The notes: generated from the sequence alone by a model not told the origin. DNA of 64,000 bases from Bartonella sp. HY038 (GCF_014117425.1 NZ_CP059725.1:186001-250000); one strand, 5' to 3'; positions 37,426 through 46,779 are shown, counted from the stretch's first letter. Numbers and translations are program-made.

Positions 37426-38144
37426 CGTGAACGCCTCATGCCACGGGAAAAAATGCGTTCAGATATTTGTAATGCACTGCCCGAAACTGTCGAAATTAAA
37501 AGATAAATGGCAGCAGCTATTATATAAAACTGGAAGTGTAAGCCCGTATTGCCCGCACCAAATTTAGCTTGTTGCATCAAATCGATAATACCAACAATAG
37601 AGACCAAGGCTGATTCTTTAAGGGCAACCTGCCAAACATTGCCAAAACCTGGTAGCGCATAGCGAAAAGCCAAAGGGGCAATAATTCGGCGAAATTTAAT
37701 CCAAAGGCTCATTCCACTTGCGGTTGCGGCTTCAATTTCACCTGATGGAATTGCTTTATACGCGCCGCGAAAGACTTCAGTGTGAAGCGCGCCTGAACAA
37801 ATGGCAATAGCAAGGACGCCGGCTAAAAATCCCGGAAAACCTATAAAACCCTCTGATCCAAAATAACGCCCAATAGCGGTGACAGCACTGCTGCCGCCAA
37901 AATAAAATAGGTAGATCACTAGAAGATCGGGGATACCACGAATAACGGTTGTATAGGTTTCGGCGATGATACGCAAAATGCGACCACCTGACAATTTTGC
38001 CCAAGCTGCCAAAATTCCGATCACTGCACCAAGAAAAAAACCACAAATGGCAAGAGCAATAGTTAACAAAGCACCTAATAATAGCACTTTGCCCCAGCCT
38101 TCAGGGCCAAAGCCGATAATATTTATAAAACTGGCAGCGTCCAT
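37422..38144 (-). CDS. amino-acid ABC transporter permease (HisQ/OccQ type)
   Basis: First gene of the minus-strand importer operon, 240 residues. Membrane helices include VLLLGALLTIALAICGFFLG. The signature TTVIRGIPDLLVIYLFYFGG and the coupling motif EAATASGMSLWIKFRRIIAP are typical of the polar amino-acid uptake family. It pairs with the next permease. The divergent promoter region lies directly upstream. Confidence 0.93.
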   Translation of the reverse strand: MDAASFINIIGFGPEGWGKVLLLGALLTIALAICGFFLGAVIGILAAWAKLSGGRILRIIAETYTTVIRGIPDLLVIYLFYFGGSSAVTAIGRYFGSEGFIGFPGFLAGVLAIAICSGALHTEVFRGAYKAIPSGEIEAATASGMSLWIKFRRIIAPLAFRYALPGFGNVWQVALKESALVSIVGIIDLMQQAKFGAGNTGLHFQFYIIAAAIYLLISTVSGSALQISERIFSRGMRRSR

Positions 38145-38504
38145 ATACTAATCCGAAATTTGACAACAATATGAAATTTTAGTTACGCACTTTGTCATTA
38201 ACAAATGAAAAAAGCAAATTTGTTCCTCATATTTCGCCCTGTTATGACAGGTTTTTCAACAAATCATCATATTTAGAATGTGTTTCACTTAATCAATGCA
38301 GACCCTTGCAGTTGTAGCGGGGTCTCATGGCGTATAGCTTGGCGGAAAAATGAACATGCTATTTGTTTCATCAGCAATAAGAACCAGTGAAAAACTAATT
38401 TCTAACCTCAGTATTTTCTAGCTTCGTCCTAGGTTTATTATATTTTACCTTTTGAATGCAAATTTATAACCTCTCTAGTTATAGCAATAATAGGAGAGGA
38501 ACTC
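38145..38504. other. divergent promoter region between importer and monooxygenase operons
   Basis: No gene visible. It must hold both promoters of the divergent catabolic locus and is the natural binding place for the LysR regulator at 42-43 kb. A 6-base inverted repeat AGACCC/GGGTCT (38300-38325, 14-base spacer) and TTGAAT at 38452-38457 were noted, neither decisive. AGGAGAGG before 38505 is the ribosome site of the monooxygenase gene. Confidence 0.5.
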
Positions 38505-39773
38505 ATGGCTGAACAAAAGCGGGTTATTGATACGCTTGTCATTGGTGGAGGACAGGCAGGAATTGCAGCAAGTGAACATTTAAGCAATAATCATATTGAG
38601 CATATCGTACTTGAAAAAAATCGCATTGCCGAAGCTTGGCGCACCGGACGCTGGGATTCATTGGTTGCCAATGGTCCTGCTTGGCATGATAGTTTTCCTA
38701 ATATGGAATTTAAGGGTGGCGATCCCGATGCTTTTATCCCCAAGGATGATATTGCCCAATATATGGAAGATTATGCCAGCCAAATTAACGCACCAATTGA
38801 AACAGGTGTTGAAGTCACCCGTGTCATGCCCAATGAGGGACGCTATGGTTATACTGTACAGACTACCAATGGCGTTATTGAAGCGAAAAATATTGTTATC
38901 GCAACCGGGCCTTTTCAAAAGCCAATTATTCCAGCTATTGCCCCACTTGGCTCTGATCTTTATCAAATTCACTCTGCCGACTATTATAATCCGCAACAAT
39001 TACCTGAAGGTGCGGTATTGGTGGTTGGCGCTGGCTCGTCTGGTGTGCAAATTGCCGATGAATTGCAAAGAGCGGGCAAAAAAGTATATCTTTCAATTGG
39101 CGCCCATGATCGCCCACCGCGTTCCTATCGTAACCGTGATTTTTGCTGGTGGCTTGGCGTTTTAGGGCTTTGGGATGCCCCTGCTAATGCGCCGGGTAAA
39201 GAACATGTAACCATTGCAGTAAGTGGCGCGCGCGGCGGTCATACGGTAGATTTTCGTAATCTTGCCCAGCAAGGGATTACTTTGGTTGGCTTAACGAAAT
39301 CCTTTGCTGATGGTGAAGTGTTTTTTGCGGATAATCTTAATGAAAATATCCGCCTTGGTGATGAAAACTATTTGGCTTTGCTTGATGCTGCCGATGCTTA
39401 TATCAAAGCCAATGGTCTTGATTTACCCCAAGAGCCGCAAGCAAGGCAATTTTTGCCCAATCCCCCAGAGATGGATGAACCTATCTTATCGCTAAATCTT
39501 AAAGAGGCAGGTATTACCTCAATTATCTGGGCAACGGGCTATGGAATTGATTATAGTTGGGTAGAGATTGACGAATTTCAAGGACAACAACGCCCCAAAC
39601 ATCAACGTGGTGTTTCTAATTATGAAGGCATTTATTTCCTTGGCCTACCATGGTTATCGCGGCGCGGATCATCTTTTATCTGGGGTGTTTGGCATGACGC
39701 CAAATTTGTTGCCGATCATATTGCTAACCGAAAAAAATATACGCAATATAGGGATAAGAGCCAACGAGCTTAA
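38505..39773 (+). CDS. flavin-containing monooxygenase-like oxidoreductase (CzcO/FMO type)
   Basis: NADPH/FAD-dependent enzyme, 422 residues. The FAD motif TLVIGGGQAGIAASEHLS lies at the N terminus and the NADPH motif LVVGAGSSGVQIADEL at about 170. Between them is an FMO-like fingerprint, LGSDLYQIHSADYYNP, and near the C terminus IWATGYGIDYSW, the conserved ATG(Y/F) block. Such enzymes hydroxylate N or S atoms or perform Baeyer-Villiger oxidations. It leads the plus-strand operon, so an oxygenation step is predicted in the pathway. The ribosome site AGGAGAGG is strong. Confidence 0.87.
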   Translation: MAEQKRVIDTLVIGGGQAGIAASEHLSNNHIEHIVLEKNRIAEAWRTGRWDSLVANGPAWHDSFPNMEFKGGDPDAFIPKDDIAQYMEDYASQINAPIETGVEVTRVMPNEGRYGYTVQTTNGVIEAKNIVIATGPFQKPIIPAIAPLGSDLYQIHSADYYNPQQLPEGAVLVVGAGSSGVQIADELQRAGKKVYLSIGAHDRPPRSYRNRDFCWWLGVLGLWDAPANAPGKEHVTIAVSGARGGHTVDFRNLAQQGITLVGLTKSFADGEVFFADNLNENIRLGDENYLALLDAADAYIKANGLDLPQEPQARQFLPNPPEMDEPILSLNLKEAGITSIIWATGYGIDYSWVEIDEFQGQQRPKHQRGVSNYEGIYFLGLPWLSRRGSSFIWGVWHDAKFVADHIANRKKYTQYRDKSQRA

Positions 39774-39856
39774 TGCCTTTAACCATAGCAATAAAGCATT
39801 TTTGCAAAAATAAAAAAATCTTTAAATGTTATTTTCCAATTTGTTAGGAGCATTAA

Positions 39857-40279
39857 ATGCCAACTCACACCCGTATTCGTATGTTTAATACTAAGGAAAC
39901 TTACCCAAATCAAAACTTGGATAATGATTTATGTCAAGCAGTTCGTGCCGGCAATACTGTTTATGTGCGTGGGCAAGTTGGGACTGATTTTGATGGCAAT
40001 CTTATAGGCTTGGGTGATCCACGCGCTCAAGCCGAGCAAGCAATGAAAAATATCAAACAATTGCTAGAAGAAGCAGGTAGTGATTTATCGCATATTGTTA
40101 AAACAACAACCTATATTATTGATCCTCGTTATCGGGAGCCTGTTTATCAAGAAGTTGGTAAATGGCTTAAAGGTGTGTTTCCCATTTCAACGGGTCTTGT
40201 TGTTTCTGGTCTTGCGCAACCCCAATGGTTGGTGGAAATTGACGTAATTGCCGTTATTCCTGATGAAAGTGCTAGTTAA
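39857..40279 (+). CDS. RidA family protein (reactive imine/enamine deaminase-like)
   Basis: 140-residue YjgF/YER057c/UK114 family protein. VYVRGQVGTDFDGNLIG, QAEQAMKNIKQLLEEAGS and HIVKTTTYIIDPRYREPVYQ give the chorismate-mutase-like trimeric fold. The Arg of active RidA (in the R-x-P region near the C terminus) is not evident in FPISTGLVVSGLAQPQWLVE, so it may be a non-archetypal subgroup. Members of catabolic operons hydrolyse imines or aminoacrylate-like intermediates. AGGAG precedes the start; it lies 83 bases after the monooxygenase. Confidence 0.88.
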   Translation: MPTHTRIRMFNTKETYPNQNLDNDLCQAVRAGNTVYVRGQVGTDFDGNLIGLGDPRAQAEQAMKNIKQLLEEAGSDLSHIVKTTTYIIDPRYREPVYQEVGKWLKGVFPISTGLVVSGLAQPQWLVEIDVIAVIPDESAS

Positions 40280-40288
40280 GGAGCGATC

Positions 40289-40963
40289 ATGACTTTTTCA
40301 ATTACAGCACGCTGCGCACAAACGGGTCAGCTTGGCATTGCTTTGAGCTCTTCAAGCATTGCAGTTGGCGCACGCTGTCCTTGGCTTCAAGCAAAAATTG
40401 GCGCGGTTTCCAGCCAAAATATCACTTTGCCTTCTTTGGGGCTGCGCGGTCTTATCTTTTTAAAAAATGGCGATACCGTTAATGTTGCTTTGCAAAAAGC
40501 CTTAGCCGAAGATCCTTTTGCCGATTATCGTCAAGTTGCAATGATTGATGCTGAAGGGCAAACCGCGTCTTTTAGCGGTAAGCAAACCTTGGGTATTTTT
40601 CATGTGGTGAGTGGCAATAATTGTATCGGTGCTGGCAATATGTTGGCAAATACTGCAGTTATTGATGCCATGGTGCAAGCATTTGAAAACAGCGATGGGT
40701 TACTGGCTGGACGTTTGATAAAGGCCTTGCAAGCAGCGATAATTGCAGGGGGAGAGGCTGGTCCCGTGCATTCTGCAGCCGTTAAAGTTGTTGGTGAGCA
40801 AGCTTGGCCGATGGTGGATTTAAGAGTGGATTGGCATGATGATGCGCCAATTAGCGCGCTTCAAAAACTTTGGCTGGATTATGCACCTCAAATGGATGCC
40901 TATATGGTTCGTGCGCTTGATCCAAGGCAAGCACCAAGTTATGGAGTTCCGGGGGATGAATGA
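40289..40963 (+). CDS. DUF1028 family protein (Ntn-hydrolase-like)
   Basis: 224-residue protein of the DUF1028 family. It starts MTFSITARCAQTGQLGIALS and carries SSIAVGARCPWLQAKIGAVS and the GLLAGRLIKALQAAIIAGGE and AGPVHSAAVKV segments that mark the family. The fold is thought to be Ntn-hydrolase-like with amidase potential, but the biochemical role is not established. AAGGAG lies before the start, nine bases after ridA. The stop overlaps the start of the next gene by eight bases, so the two are translationally linked. Confidence 0.87.
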   Translation: MTFSITARCAQTGQLGIALSSSSIAVGARCPWLQAKIGAVSSQNITLPSLGLRGLIFLKNGDTVNVALQKALAEDPFADYRQVAMIDAEGQTASFSGKQTLGIFHVVSGNNCIGAGNMLANTAVIDAMVQAFENSDGLLAGRLIKALQAAIIAGGEAGPVHSAAVKVVGEQAWPMVDLRVDWHDDAPISALQKLWLDYAPQMDAYMVRALDPRQAPSYGVPGDE

Positions 40964-42104
40964 AAATGTCAAGGCGATATTGGCGCAGCTTGTTGCTTTT
41001 GATACAACTAGCTATAAATCCAATCTTGATCTTATTCATTACATCAAGGAATTATTACAATCTCATGGCTTAGAGCCAAAGCTTATTCATGATGCGAGTG
41101 GCAAAAAGGCTAATCTTTATGCCTGTTTACCGGCACAAACAAAAGGCGGTATCATATTGTCGGGGCATACCGATGTCGTGCCAGTCGATGGGCAAACATG
41201 GACATTTGCGCCATTTGAATTGACAGAGCAGGATGGCCGCTATTATGGGCGCGGCACCACCGACATGAAAGGTTTTATTGCCTGTGTGTTAGCGTCATTA
41301 CCATTGTTTTTAAGCGCAGATCTGAAAATGCCCCTGCATCTTGCTTTTTCATATGATGAAGAAGTTGGGTGTCTTGGTGTTGGTCATCTTATTGATCAGT
41401 TAAAGTTAATGGATGATAAGCCAGATTTTTGTATCATCGGTGAACCAACTCAAATGCAAGCGATTTATGGGCATAAGGGTAAAGTTGCTATGCGTTGCCA
41501 AATCCAAGGACATGCTTGCCATTCTGCTTATGCGCCACAAGGGGTGAATGCTATTGAATATGCTGCTAAAATGATGAATAAAATCATTTCGGTTGCTGAT
41601 GGCTTAAAGACAACGCAAGACAAAAATTTTGATCCACCTTTTAGCACGATGCAGGTGGGGGTAATCCGTGGTGGTAGCGCACTTAATATTGTACCACAAT
41701 TATGTGAATTTGATTTTGAAATTCGTCATTTGCCAAATAGTAAGCCAGATATTGCATTAACTGAAATTGCAAATTACGCATCGGATATTTTATTGCCAGA
41801 AATGCAGGCAGTCCATCAGGCAACACATATTGAATTTAGTCAATTAAGCCGCTATCCTGGGCTTTTAACCGATGTAAAATTGCCTTTTGCACAAAAATTG
41901 GCAAAATGGAGTGACAGCAAGGATTTTTCAACTGTGGCATTTGGAACAGAGGGTGGATTATTTCAAGATGCTGGCATTACCACATTGGTTTGCGGTCCCG
42001 GTAATATGGAGCAGGGGCATAAGCCAGACGAATTTATTGCTATTGAACAATTAGAAAAATGTCAAACCATGCTTACCAAATTGCATCAATGGCTGAAAGC
42101 TTAG
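40956..42104 (+). CDS. ArgE-like M20 deacetylase/deacylase
   Basis: Zinc-dependent N-acyl amino acid deacylase related to acetylornithine deacetylase, 382 residues. ILSGHTDVVPVDGQTW has the first metal ligand and DGRYYGRGTTDMKGFIAC the bridging Asp. AFSYDEEVGCLG has the catalytic Glu. FCIIGEPTQMQ and GHACHSAYAPQGVNAIEYAA (lid) follow. The frame stays open to 40836, but the ATG at 40956 (MNENVKAILAQ) has ATGGAG upstream and matches the family start. Within this catabolic operon a role in arginine biosynthesis is unlikely; it more probably removes an acyl group from a pathway intermediate. Confidence 0.9.
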   Translation: MNENVKAILAQLVAFDTTSYKSNLDLIHYIKELLQSHGLEPKLIHDASGKKANLYACLPAQTKGGIILSGHTDVVPVDGQTWTFAPFELTEQDGRYYGRGTTDMKGFIACVLASLPLFLSADLKMPLHLAFSYDEEVGCLGVGHLIDQLKLMDDKPDFCIIGEPTQMQAIYGHKGKVAMRCQIQGHACHSAYAPQGVNAIEYAAKMMNKIISVADGLKTTQDKNFDPPFSTMQVGVIRGGSALNIVPQLCEFDFEIRHLPNSKPDIALTEIANYASDILLPEMQAVHQATHIEFSQLSRYPGLLTDVKLPFAQKLAKWSDSKDFSTVAFGTEGGLFQDAGITTLVCGPGNMEQGHKPDEFIAIEQLEKCQTMLTKLHQWLKA

Positions 42105-42152
42105 GTTTTTATGTTCGTATTTTTCCCAATAATGTAGCAATCAAACATTTAT

Positions 42153-42216
42153 GCCTTGCTGCTAAGATTATGGAAGTGGGGGATATAAAACAAATTTTTT
42201 AGCAGCTTGGCTTTTT
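42153..42216 (+). terminator. terminator after the monooxygenase operon
   Basis: GCCTTGCTGCTAA (42153-42165) pairs with TTAGCAGCTTGGC (42199-42211) except for two internal mismatches, with a loop of about 33 bases. TTTTT follows at 42212-42216. It lies 50 bases after the ArgE-like gene, with the LysR gene converging from the other side. Confidence 0.55.
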
Positions 42217-42260
42217 CCAGTAAGGTGGCATTGCGTTAAATTAAAATTTTAGGATTGAAG

Positions 42261-43187
42261 TTAATAAGGCGCATCCATTCCAGGGATAACCTCATTAGAA
42301 ATCATTTTATAACAATGATCATAAAATAATTGTACGAGTCGTGTTTTTTTTGTGCCAGCCAACGCAATAAGACCGATATTCATTGGTTTTAAGCCTTTTT
42401 CAAGTGGAATATGAATGAGTTTGCGTCCGTCCATGGAAATATGAGAGCGTGGACGCACATTGGCAAGAGTATAACCATAACCATTGGCAGCCGTTGTTCG
42501 TAATACGTCTTGGTGGGGAGAGCGCATGGCAATATTGGGGTTAAGCCCTTGATTAAAGAACAATGATAAAAAATATTCAGTACTTACGGGTAAATCGAGC
42601 AGTAATAATGGCTCGCGTACTAGGTCAGACAATTGTAAAGATTTTGCAGTTGCTAATGGGTGGGTTTCACCCATTACGACATAAGGCGGTAATTCTGCCA
42701 GTTCAATAAATTCAAAGCCGTCAGGAATTAAAAGGTCATAACTGAGTGCTACGTCAATTTCGCCATTTTGTAGCTTTTGGAGAAGACCATGATGATCGCT
42801 AACAACATTATTTATAATGACTTCATCATATTGCGATGTAAAACTATAGGTAAGTTCGGTCATTACCATTGAGGCAAGGGTTACCATACAACCTAGTGTG
42901 AGTTGTCCGCGTGCGCCATTGGCTGTTTCAGAGGCAACAACATAAAGACTTTCTGCCTGCTCTAGCAATAATTTTGCCTGTATTAATAGGGTTTTGCCGG
43001 CTGGAGTCAGCGCTAGGCCTTGGGCATGGCGGCGAATAAAAAGCTGAACTTTTAATTCTTCTTCTAAGTTGGCAATAGCGGCAGAAATAGAAGGCTGCGA
43101 TATATGAACCCGCTCTGCTGCAAGGGTGATGCTTCCAGTTTCTGCAGTTGCAATAAAATATTGAATTTGACGTAATGTATAACGCAT
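42261..43187 (-). CDS. LysR-family transcriptional regulator
   Basis: 308 residues. The N-terminal winged helix-turn-helix is MRYTLRQIQYFIATAETGS with AERVHISQPSISAAIANLEE as recognition part. The effector-binding domain runs from about 90 to the end. It is convergent with the monooxygenase operon and is the only regulator gene in this locus, so it probably controls the divergent promoter at 38.1-38.5 kb in response to the pathway substrate. Unlike many LysR genes it is not divergent from its target, so that assignment is inference. Confidence 0.93.
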   Translation of the reverse strand: MRYTLRQIQYFIATAETGSITLAAERVHISQPSISAAIANLEEELKVQLFIRRHAQGLALTPAGKTLLIQAKLLLEQAESLYVVASETANGARGQLTLGCMVTLASMVMTELTYSFTSQYDEVIINNVVSDHHGLLQKLQNGEIDVALSYDLLIPDGFEFIELAELPPYVVMGETHPLATAKSLQLSDLVREPLLLLDLPVSTEYFLSLFFNQGLNPNIAMRSPHQDVLRTTAANGYGYTLANVRPRSHISMDGRKLIHIPLEKGLKPMNIGLIALAGTKKTRLVQLFYDHCYKMISNEVIPGMDAPY

Positions 43188-43394
43188 TATCCCCCCAATA
43201 AGTTGTTATTTTGCATTTTTCTTGCAATAACTTCGCTTGATAAATATCAGCACCCGCAATTAAAAATGTTAAGCCGCCATTATGATTATGTCGAGTCCTT
43301 AAAAGTAAATGATTTTTGATTATGGATATTCTACTGGCTTATGCGCAGCTTTATCGCTTAGGTCGGTTGGTCTTTGGCTTTAATATCAGTGGTA

Positions 43395-43607
43395 TTATTT
43401 TTTCTTTATACGCAATGCATTATAAGCTTGGCAATTTTCGCAAATCATATGGCGTTCTATATCATTTGAATTAAAATTGCTTTTTACATCCCAAACTTTT
43501 AAATTTTGCTTTTGACATTTGGGGCATAAAACCATCGCATCTTTGTTTTGACTAATAACTATCCCTGCTTGTATCCATCGATTAGATATATGCCTTTCAA
43601 GCATCAT
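43395..43607 (-). CDS. small zinc-ribbon protein
   Basis: 70-residue basic protein with two knuckles, LCPKCQKQN and CENCQAYNALRIKKK, the spacing of a zinc ribbon. AAGGTGAG stands just before the start at 43607, supporting translation. No other domain is visible. It could be a nucleic-acid-binding or regulatory protein; no family name is recognised. Confidence 0.6.
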   Translation of the reverse strand: MMLERHISNRWIQAGIVISQNKDAMVLCPKCQKQNLKVWDVKSNFNSNDIERHMICENCQAYNALRIKKK

Positions 43608-43756
43608 AACTCACCTTATAAAATAAGCCTTTTTTTGTATTATTAAGCCGCGTTGATAGAGTTATATGAAACCCTATTGTTATGTATATTTCATAGCAGT
43701 GTGGGTTTTTCATTATGGTCTAATTTTTATAAATTTGTATTGATATTTAGACAATA

Positions 43757-43781
43757 AAAAGCCCGCATAAAGCGGGCTTTT
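43757..43781 (-). terminator. terminator after ptsN
   Basis: AAAAGCCCGC and GCGGGCTTTT form a perfect 10-bp stem with a 5-base loop, 20 bases past the ptsN stop. T-runs flank it on both strands, so it may also stop transcripts from the other side. Confidence 0.9.
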
Positions 43782-43800
43782 CTATAAGTTTTTTAAAACA

Positions 43801-44265
43801 CTATGCGGCTGTCACAGCGTGATCAGTTAAAAGCGAATAAAGGGCTTGCGAATCGTGGCTATTGCGCAATTTATTGACCATGTCGCAATCGCGTAATAGG
43901 CGTGCAATCCGTGATAGTGCTTTCAAGTGATCCGCACCAGAACCTTCTGGAGCAAGAAGAAGAAAAACAAGATCAACAGGTTGATCGTCAAGCGCTTCAA
44001 AATCAACCGGATTTTGCAATCGTGCAAAAACACCGACAATTTTATCAATGTCTGGCAATTTACCATGGGGAATAGCAATACCATTACCCACAGCTGTTGA
44101 ACCAAGTTTTTCACGTTGCAAAATTGTGTCGAATATATCGCGCTCCGGTAAACCGGTTAATTCTGCAGCTCTTTCGGCCATAATCTGTAAAAGCTGTTTC
44201 TTAGAACTCGCTTTTAACGCCGGAATAATAGCTTCCGGCGCTATCAGATCACTTAAACCCATCAT
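43801..44265 (-). CDS. ptsN: PTS IIA-like nitrogen-regulatory protein PtsN (EIIA-Ntr)
   Basis: 154 residues. The phosphorylation site His67 lies in NGIAIPHGKLP, followed by LDDQPVDLVFLLLAPEGSG and HLKALSRIARLLRD, both typical of EIIA-Ntr. It is the last gene of rpoN-hpf-ptsN, the standard proteobacterial neighbourhood. It is the terminal phosphoacceptor of the nitrogen PTS and regulates potassium, nitrogen and carbon functions by protein contact. GAAGGGA precedes the start. Confidence 0.96.
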   Translation of the reverse strand: MMGLSDLIAPEAIIPALKASSKKQLLQIMAERAAELTGLPERDIFDTILQREKLGSTAVGNGIAIPHGKLPDIDKIVGVFARLQNPVDFEALDDQPVDLVFLLLAPEGSGADHLKALSRIARLLRDCDMVNKLRNSHDSQALYSLLTDHAVTAA

Positions 44266-44330
44266 ATTTGCTTCCCTTCAGTCAGCATAGCTACTGGTTA
44301 AAGTATAATTTGCACCATATAGGGCTAAAT

Positions 44331-44918
44331 TTAATTACTTCCAGTATGTTTTACATTTGATGGATCAATCCAACCAATATTGCCATCGGCACGGCGATAA
44401 ACAATATTAACTTTTTCACTTCCCGCATTGCGGAAAACAAGGACCGGATTATCCATCAAATCAAGTTCAATAACGGCATCTGCAACCGATAATAGGCGCA
44501 GCGCCATGGATGTTTCAGCAACAATTGTTGGTGCATAATCTTCTGGAAAATCGTCCTCTTCATCAGGGACAGGTTCCATAACCCGATAAGCAACATCAGC
44601 AAAAGCCTGACTGGTAGACTCGTTCTTGTGGGACTTGATGCGGCGCTTATAACGGCGTAGGCGCTTTTCAATGCGTTCAGCAGCGGCGTCAAATGCGCCT
44701 TGCGGATCCATTGCGTCACCGGTGGTTTGCAATACCGCACCAGTGCTTAAATGTAATACGCAATCGGCAGAATATTTTGCCCCTGACTTTGTTACAGTTA
44801 TATGCCCTGTAGTGCCATCAGCAAAATATTTAGAGATTGCATCATTGATGCGCTCTTCAATTCGGGTGCGGAAAGCATCACCGATATCCATATGCTGTCC
44901 TGAGATGCGTAGCGACAT
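44331..44918 (-). CDS. hpf: ribosome hibernation-promoting factor, long form
   Basis: 195 residues. The N-terminal domain (about 1-100) starts SLRISGQHMDIGDAFRTRIE and binds the small ribosomal subunit. After a variable linker, the C-terminal dimerisation domain (about 140-195) shows SMALRLLSVADAVIELDLMD and VNIVYRRADGNIGWIDP. The long form dimerises ribosomes into inactive 100S particles in stationary phase or stress. It sits between rpoN and ptsN on the same strand. Confidence 0.96.
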   Translation of the reverse strand: MSLRISGQHMDIGDAFRTRIEERINDAISKYFADGTTGHITVTKSGAKYSADCVLHLSTGAVLQTTGDAMDPQGAFDAAAERIEKRLRRYKRRIKSHKNESTSQAFADVAYRVMEPVPDEEDDFPEDYAPTIVAETSMALRLLSVADAVIELDLMDNPVLVFRNAGSEKVNIVYRRADGNIGWIDPSNVKHTGSN

Positions 44919-45069
44919 TGTGAACCTCGTTTATTATTTGTTACAAGACCAATGTAGCCCTAACCGATGAATAGCGCAAATACTATCCGCATCTTCCACA
45001 AACAACTTGATTTGAGCACCAGTTTTGCGGGGTTCTAGTCACAAATTATGTAAATGTCAATCGTCGAAT

Positions 45070-46569
45070 TTAGGCTTTTGTGGACAAAATTCGTGCTTTT
45101 TTCTCACGCCGACGTGCAACAGAAGATGGAATATTCATTGCTTCGCGGTATTTGGCAACGGTTCGCCGTGCAATATCCATGCCCTCTTTTTTTAGTAAAT
45201 CAACCAAATTATCATCGGATAATATAGCATTGGCCGGTTCGTCTTGGATTAATTGCCTGATGCGGTGGCGCACAGATTCTGATGAATGCGCTTCACTGCC
45301 ATCTGCGGCGGCAATCGCCGTGGTGAAGAAAAAGCGCAAATCAAGCGTGCCGCGTGGTGTTGCAACATATTTATTGGTGGTAACTCGGCTGATGGTTGAT
45401 TCATGAATACCAATTTTTTCAGCTAAAGCAGTCATGCTTAATGGCTTTAAATGACTAATGCCGTGGCGCAAGAAGCCCTGTTGTTGGCGCACGATCTCGC
45501 TTACCACTAGCAAAAGCGTATTCGCACGCTGGTCTAATGCTTTTAACAACCAATTGGCGCTTTGTAATGCATTGCTTAAAAACTCTTGATCGGTTTTGTC
45601 ACGGCAAACAATATTGCTGTAATTTTCATTGATTAAAATTTTGGGTAATAGATGTGGGTTAAGTTCAACTCGAAAATCATCGCCACTATGCGTAATAAAA
45701 ACATCCGGCACTATGATATCAGTGGGGCTTGAGCTAAAGGCAAGCCCCGGTTTTGGATCAAGCGCGCGAATTTCTCCAAGCATGTCGATTAAGTCTTCTT
45801 CATCAACCCCGCAAATCCGCTTTAATTTAACAAAATCTCGTTTGGCAAGATCTTCTAAATGGATAAGAAGCTTTGCCATTGCTGGATCATAGCGATTTTT
45901 GTCTTTAAGTTGTAGGGCAAGACAGCCGGCTAAATCCTTCGCAAAAATACCAATAGGATCAAATCCTTGCAGGCGATTTAAGACATTTTCTATTCTCGCA
46001 ATTGATTGATTAAGCCGCAAGGCGGTTTCTTCTAGATCTCCAATGAAATAACCTGATTCGTCAATCTGATCGGCAAGATCACGGGCAATAAAGCGATCAA
46101 CCGAATCATGAAAACTATAAAGAATTTGTTCATCAATATGGGCGCGAAGGCTAATCGGTGCACTGATAAATTGTGCAAAATCGTCAATATTACTGTTTGC
46201 ACTATCTTTTAAGCGAAAATCTGCCCTTATATCGGGCTGTTTTGGATCTTCGATTCTGGGAGCGCTATCATAGATATTATCGTTAATAACTGCACTATCG
46301 GTGGCGATATGTTCACTTTGACTAAAGGCTGATTTTTGCAATTCCTCAGTGGTGAGGCTTGGTGTTTCATCACTATTTGGGCGAGTATCTTTAATATCAT
46401 TATCGTTTTTATTGACAAGATCAAGCAATGGGTTGCGTTCAATTTCCTCGTTAATAAAACGTTCAAGCTCAATACCGGTCATTGCCAATAATTTAATTGA
46501 CTGCACCAATTGCGATGTCATCACTAGCTGTTGGGAGTGCCGCAAATGTAATTCTGCTGATAAAGCCAT
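45070..46569 (-). CDS. rpoN: RNA polymerase sigma-54 factor
   Basis: 499 residues. The N-terminal activator-interacting region begins HLRHSQQLVMTSQLVQSIKL, followed by the ELERFINEEIERNPLLDL helix. The core-binding domain is in the middle, and the DNA-binding part holds the RpoN box ARRTVAKYREAMNIPSS near the C terminus. GGAGGAGG precedes the ATG. The gene controls nitrogen and other accessory functions with bacterial enhancer-binding proteins. The lptB gene that usually precedes rpoN in this group is absent here; rlmN is upstream instead. Confidence 0.97.
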   Translation of the reverse strand: MALSAELHLRHSQQLVMTSQLVQSIKLLAMTGIELERFINEEIERNPLLDLVNKNDNDIKDTRPNSDETPSLTTEELQKSAFSQSEHIATDSAVINDNIYDSAPRIEDPKQPDIRADFRLKDSANSNIDDFAQFISAPISLRAHIDEQILYSFHDSVDRFIARDLADQIDESGYFIGDLEETALRLNQSIARIENVLNRLQGFDPIGIFAKDLAGCLALQLKDKNRYDPAMAKLLIHLEDLAKRDFVKLKRICGVDEEDLIDMLGEIRALDPKPGLAFSSSPTDIIVPDVFITHSGDDFRVELNPHLLPKILINENYSNIVCRDKTDQEFLSNALQSANWLLKALDQRANTLLLVVSEIVRQQQGFLRHGISHLKPLSMTALAEKIGIHESTISRVTTNKYVATPRGTLDLRFFFTTAIAAADGSEAHSSESVRHRIRQLIQDEPANAILSDDNLVDLLKKEGMDIARRTVAKYREAMNIPSSVARRREKKARILSTKA

Positions 46570-46727
46570 TTACCTCCTCCCTTCGCTGCAAAATATTGAC
46601 CAGTTTTTAATAATCCAAGTCTTTTAAAACCTAAAAAGGTCTTTTCATAAAGCTTTTTTTATTCTTTTCTTGATTTGTTGTTTATTTTTTGGCTTTCCCA
46701 AGGTCTTTTGCCATTATTATAAATAAA

Positions 46728-46754
46728 AAAGCCCCGAACTTTATTCAGGGCTTT
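46728..46754 (-). terminator. terminator after rlmN
   Basis: AAAGCCC at 46728-46734 pairs with GGGCTTT at 46748-46754, with a short inner GAA/TTC helix; on the minus strand a run of six T follows. It lies 25 bases past the rlmN stop and separates it from rpoN. Confidence 0.88.
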
Positions 46755-46779
46755 CATAATCGCAATTTAAAAACAGCTT

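Noticed and set aside
38300..38325. AGACCC...GGGTCT as the LysR operator
   Set aside because: Six-base arms with a 14-base spacer do not fit the T-N11-A pattern, and there is only one copy.
40836..40955. Upstream extension of the ArgE-like gene
   Set aside because: Lies inside the DUF1028 gene; the ATG at 40956 has a ribosome site and fits the family start.
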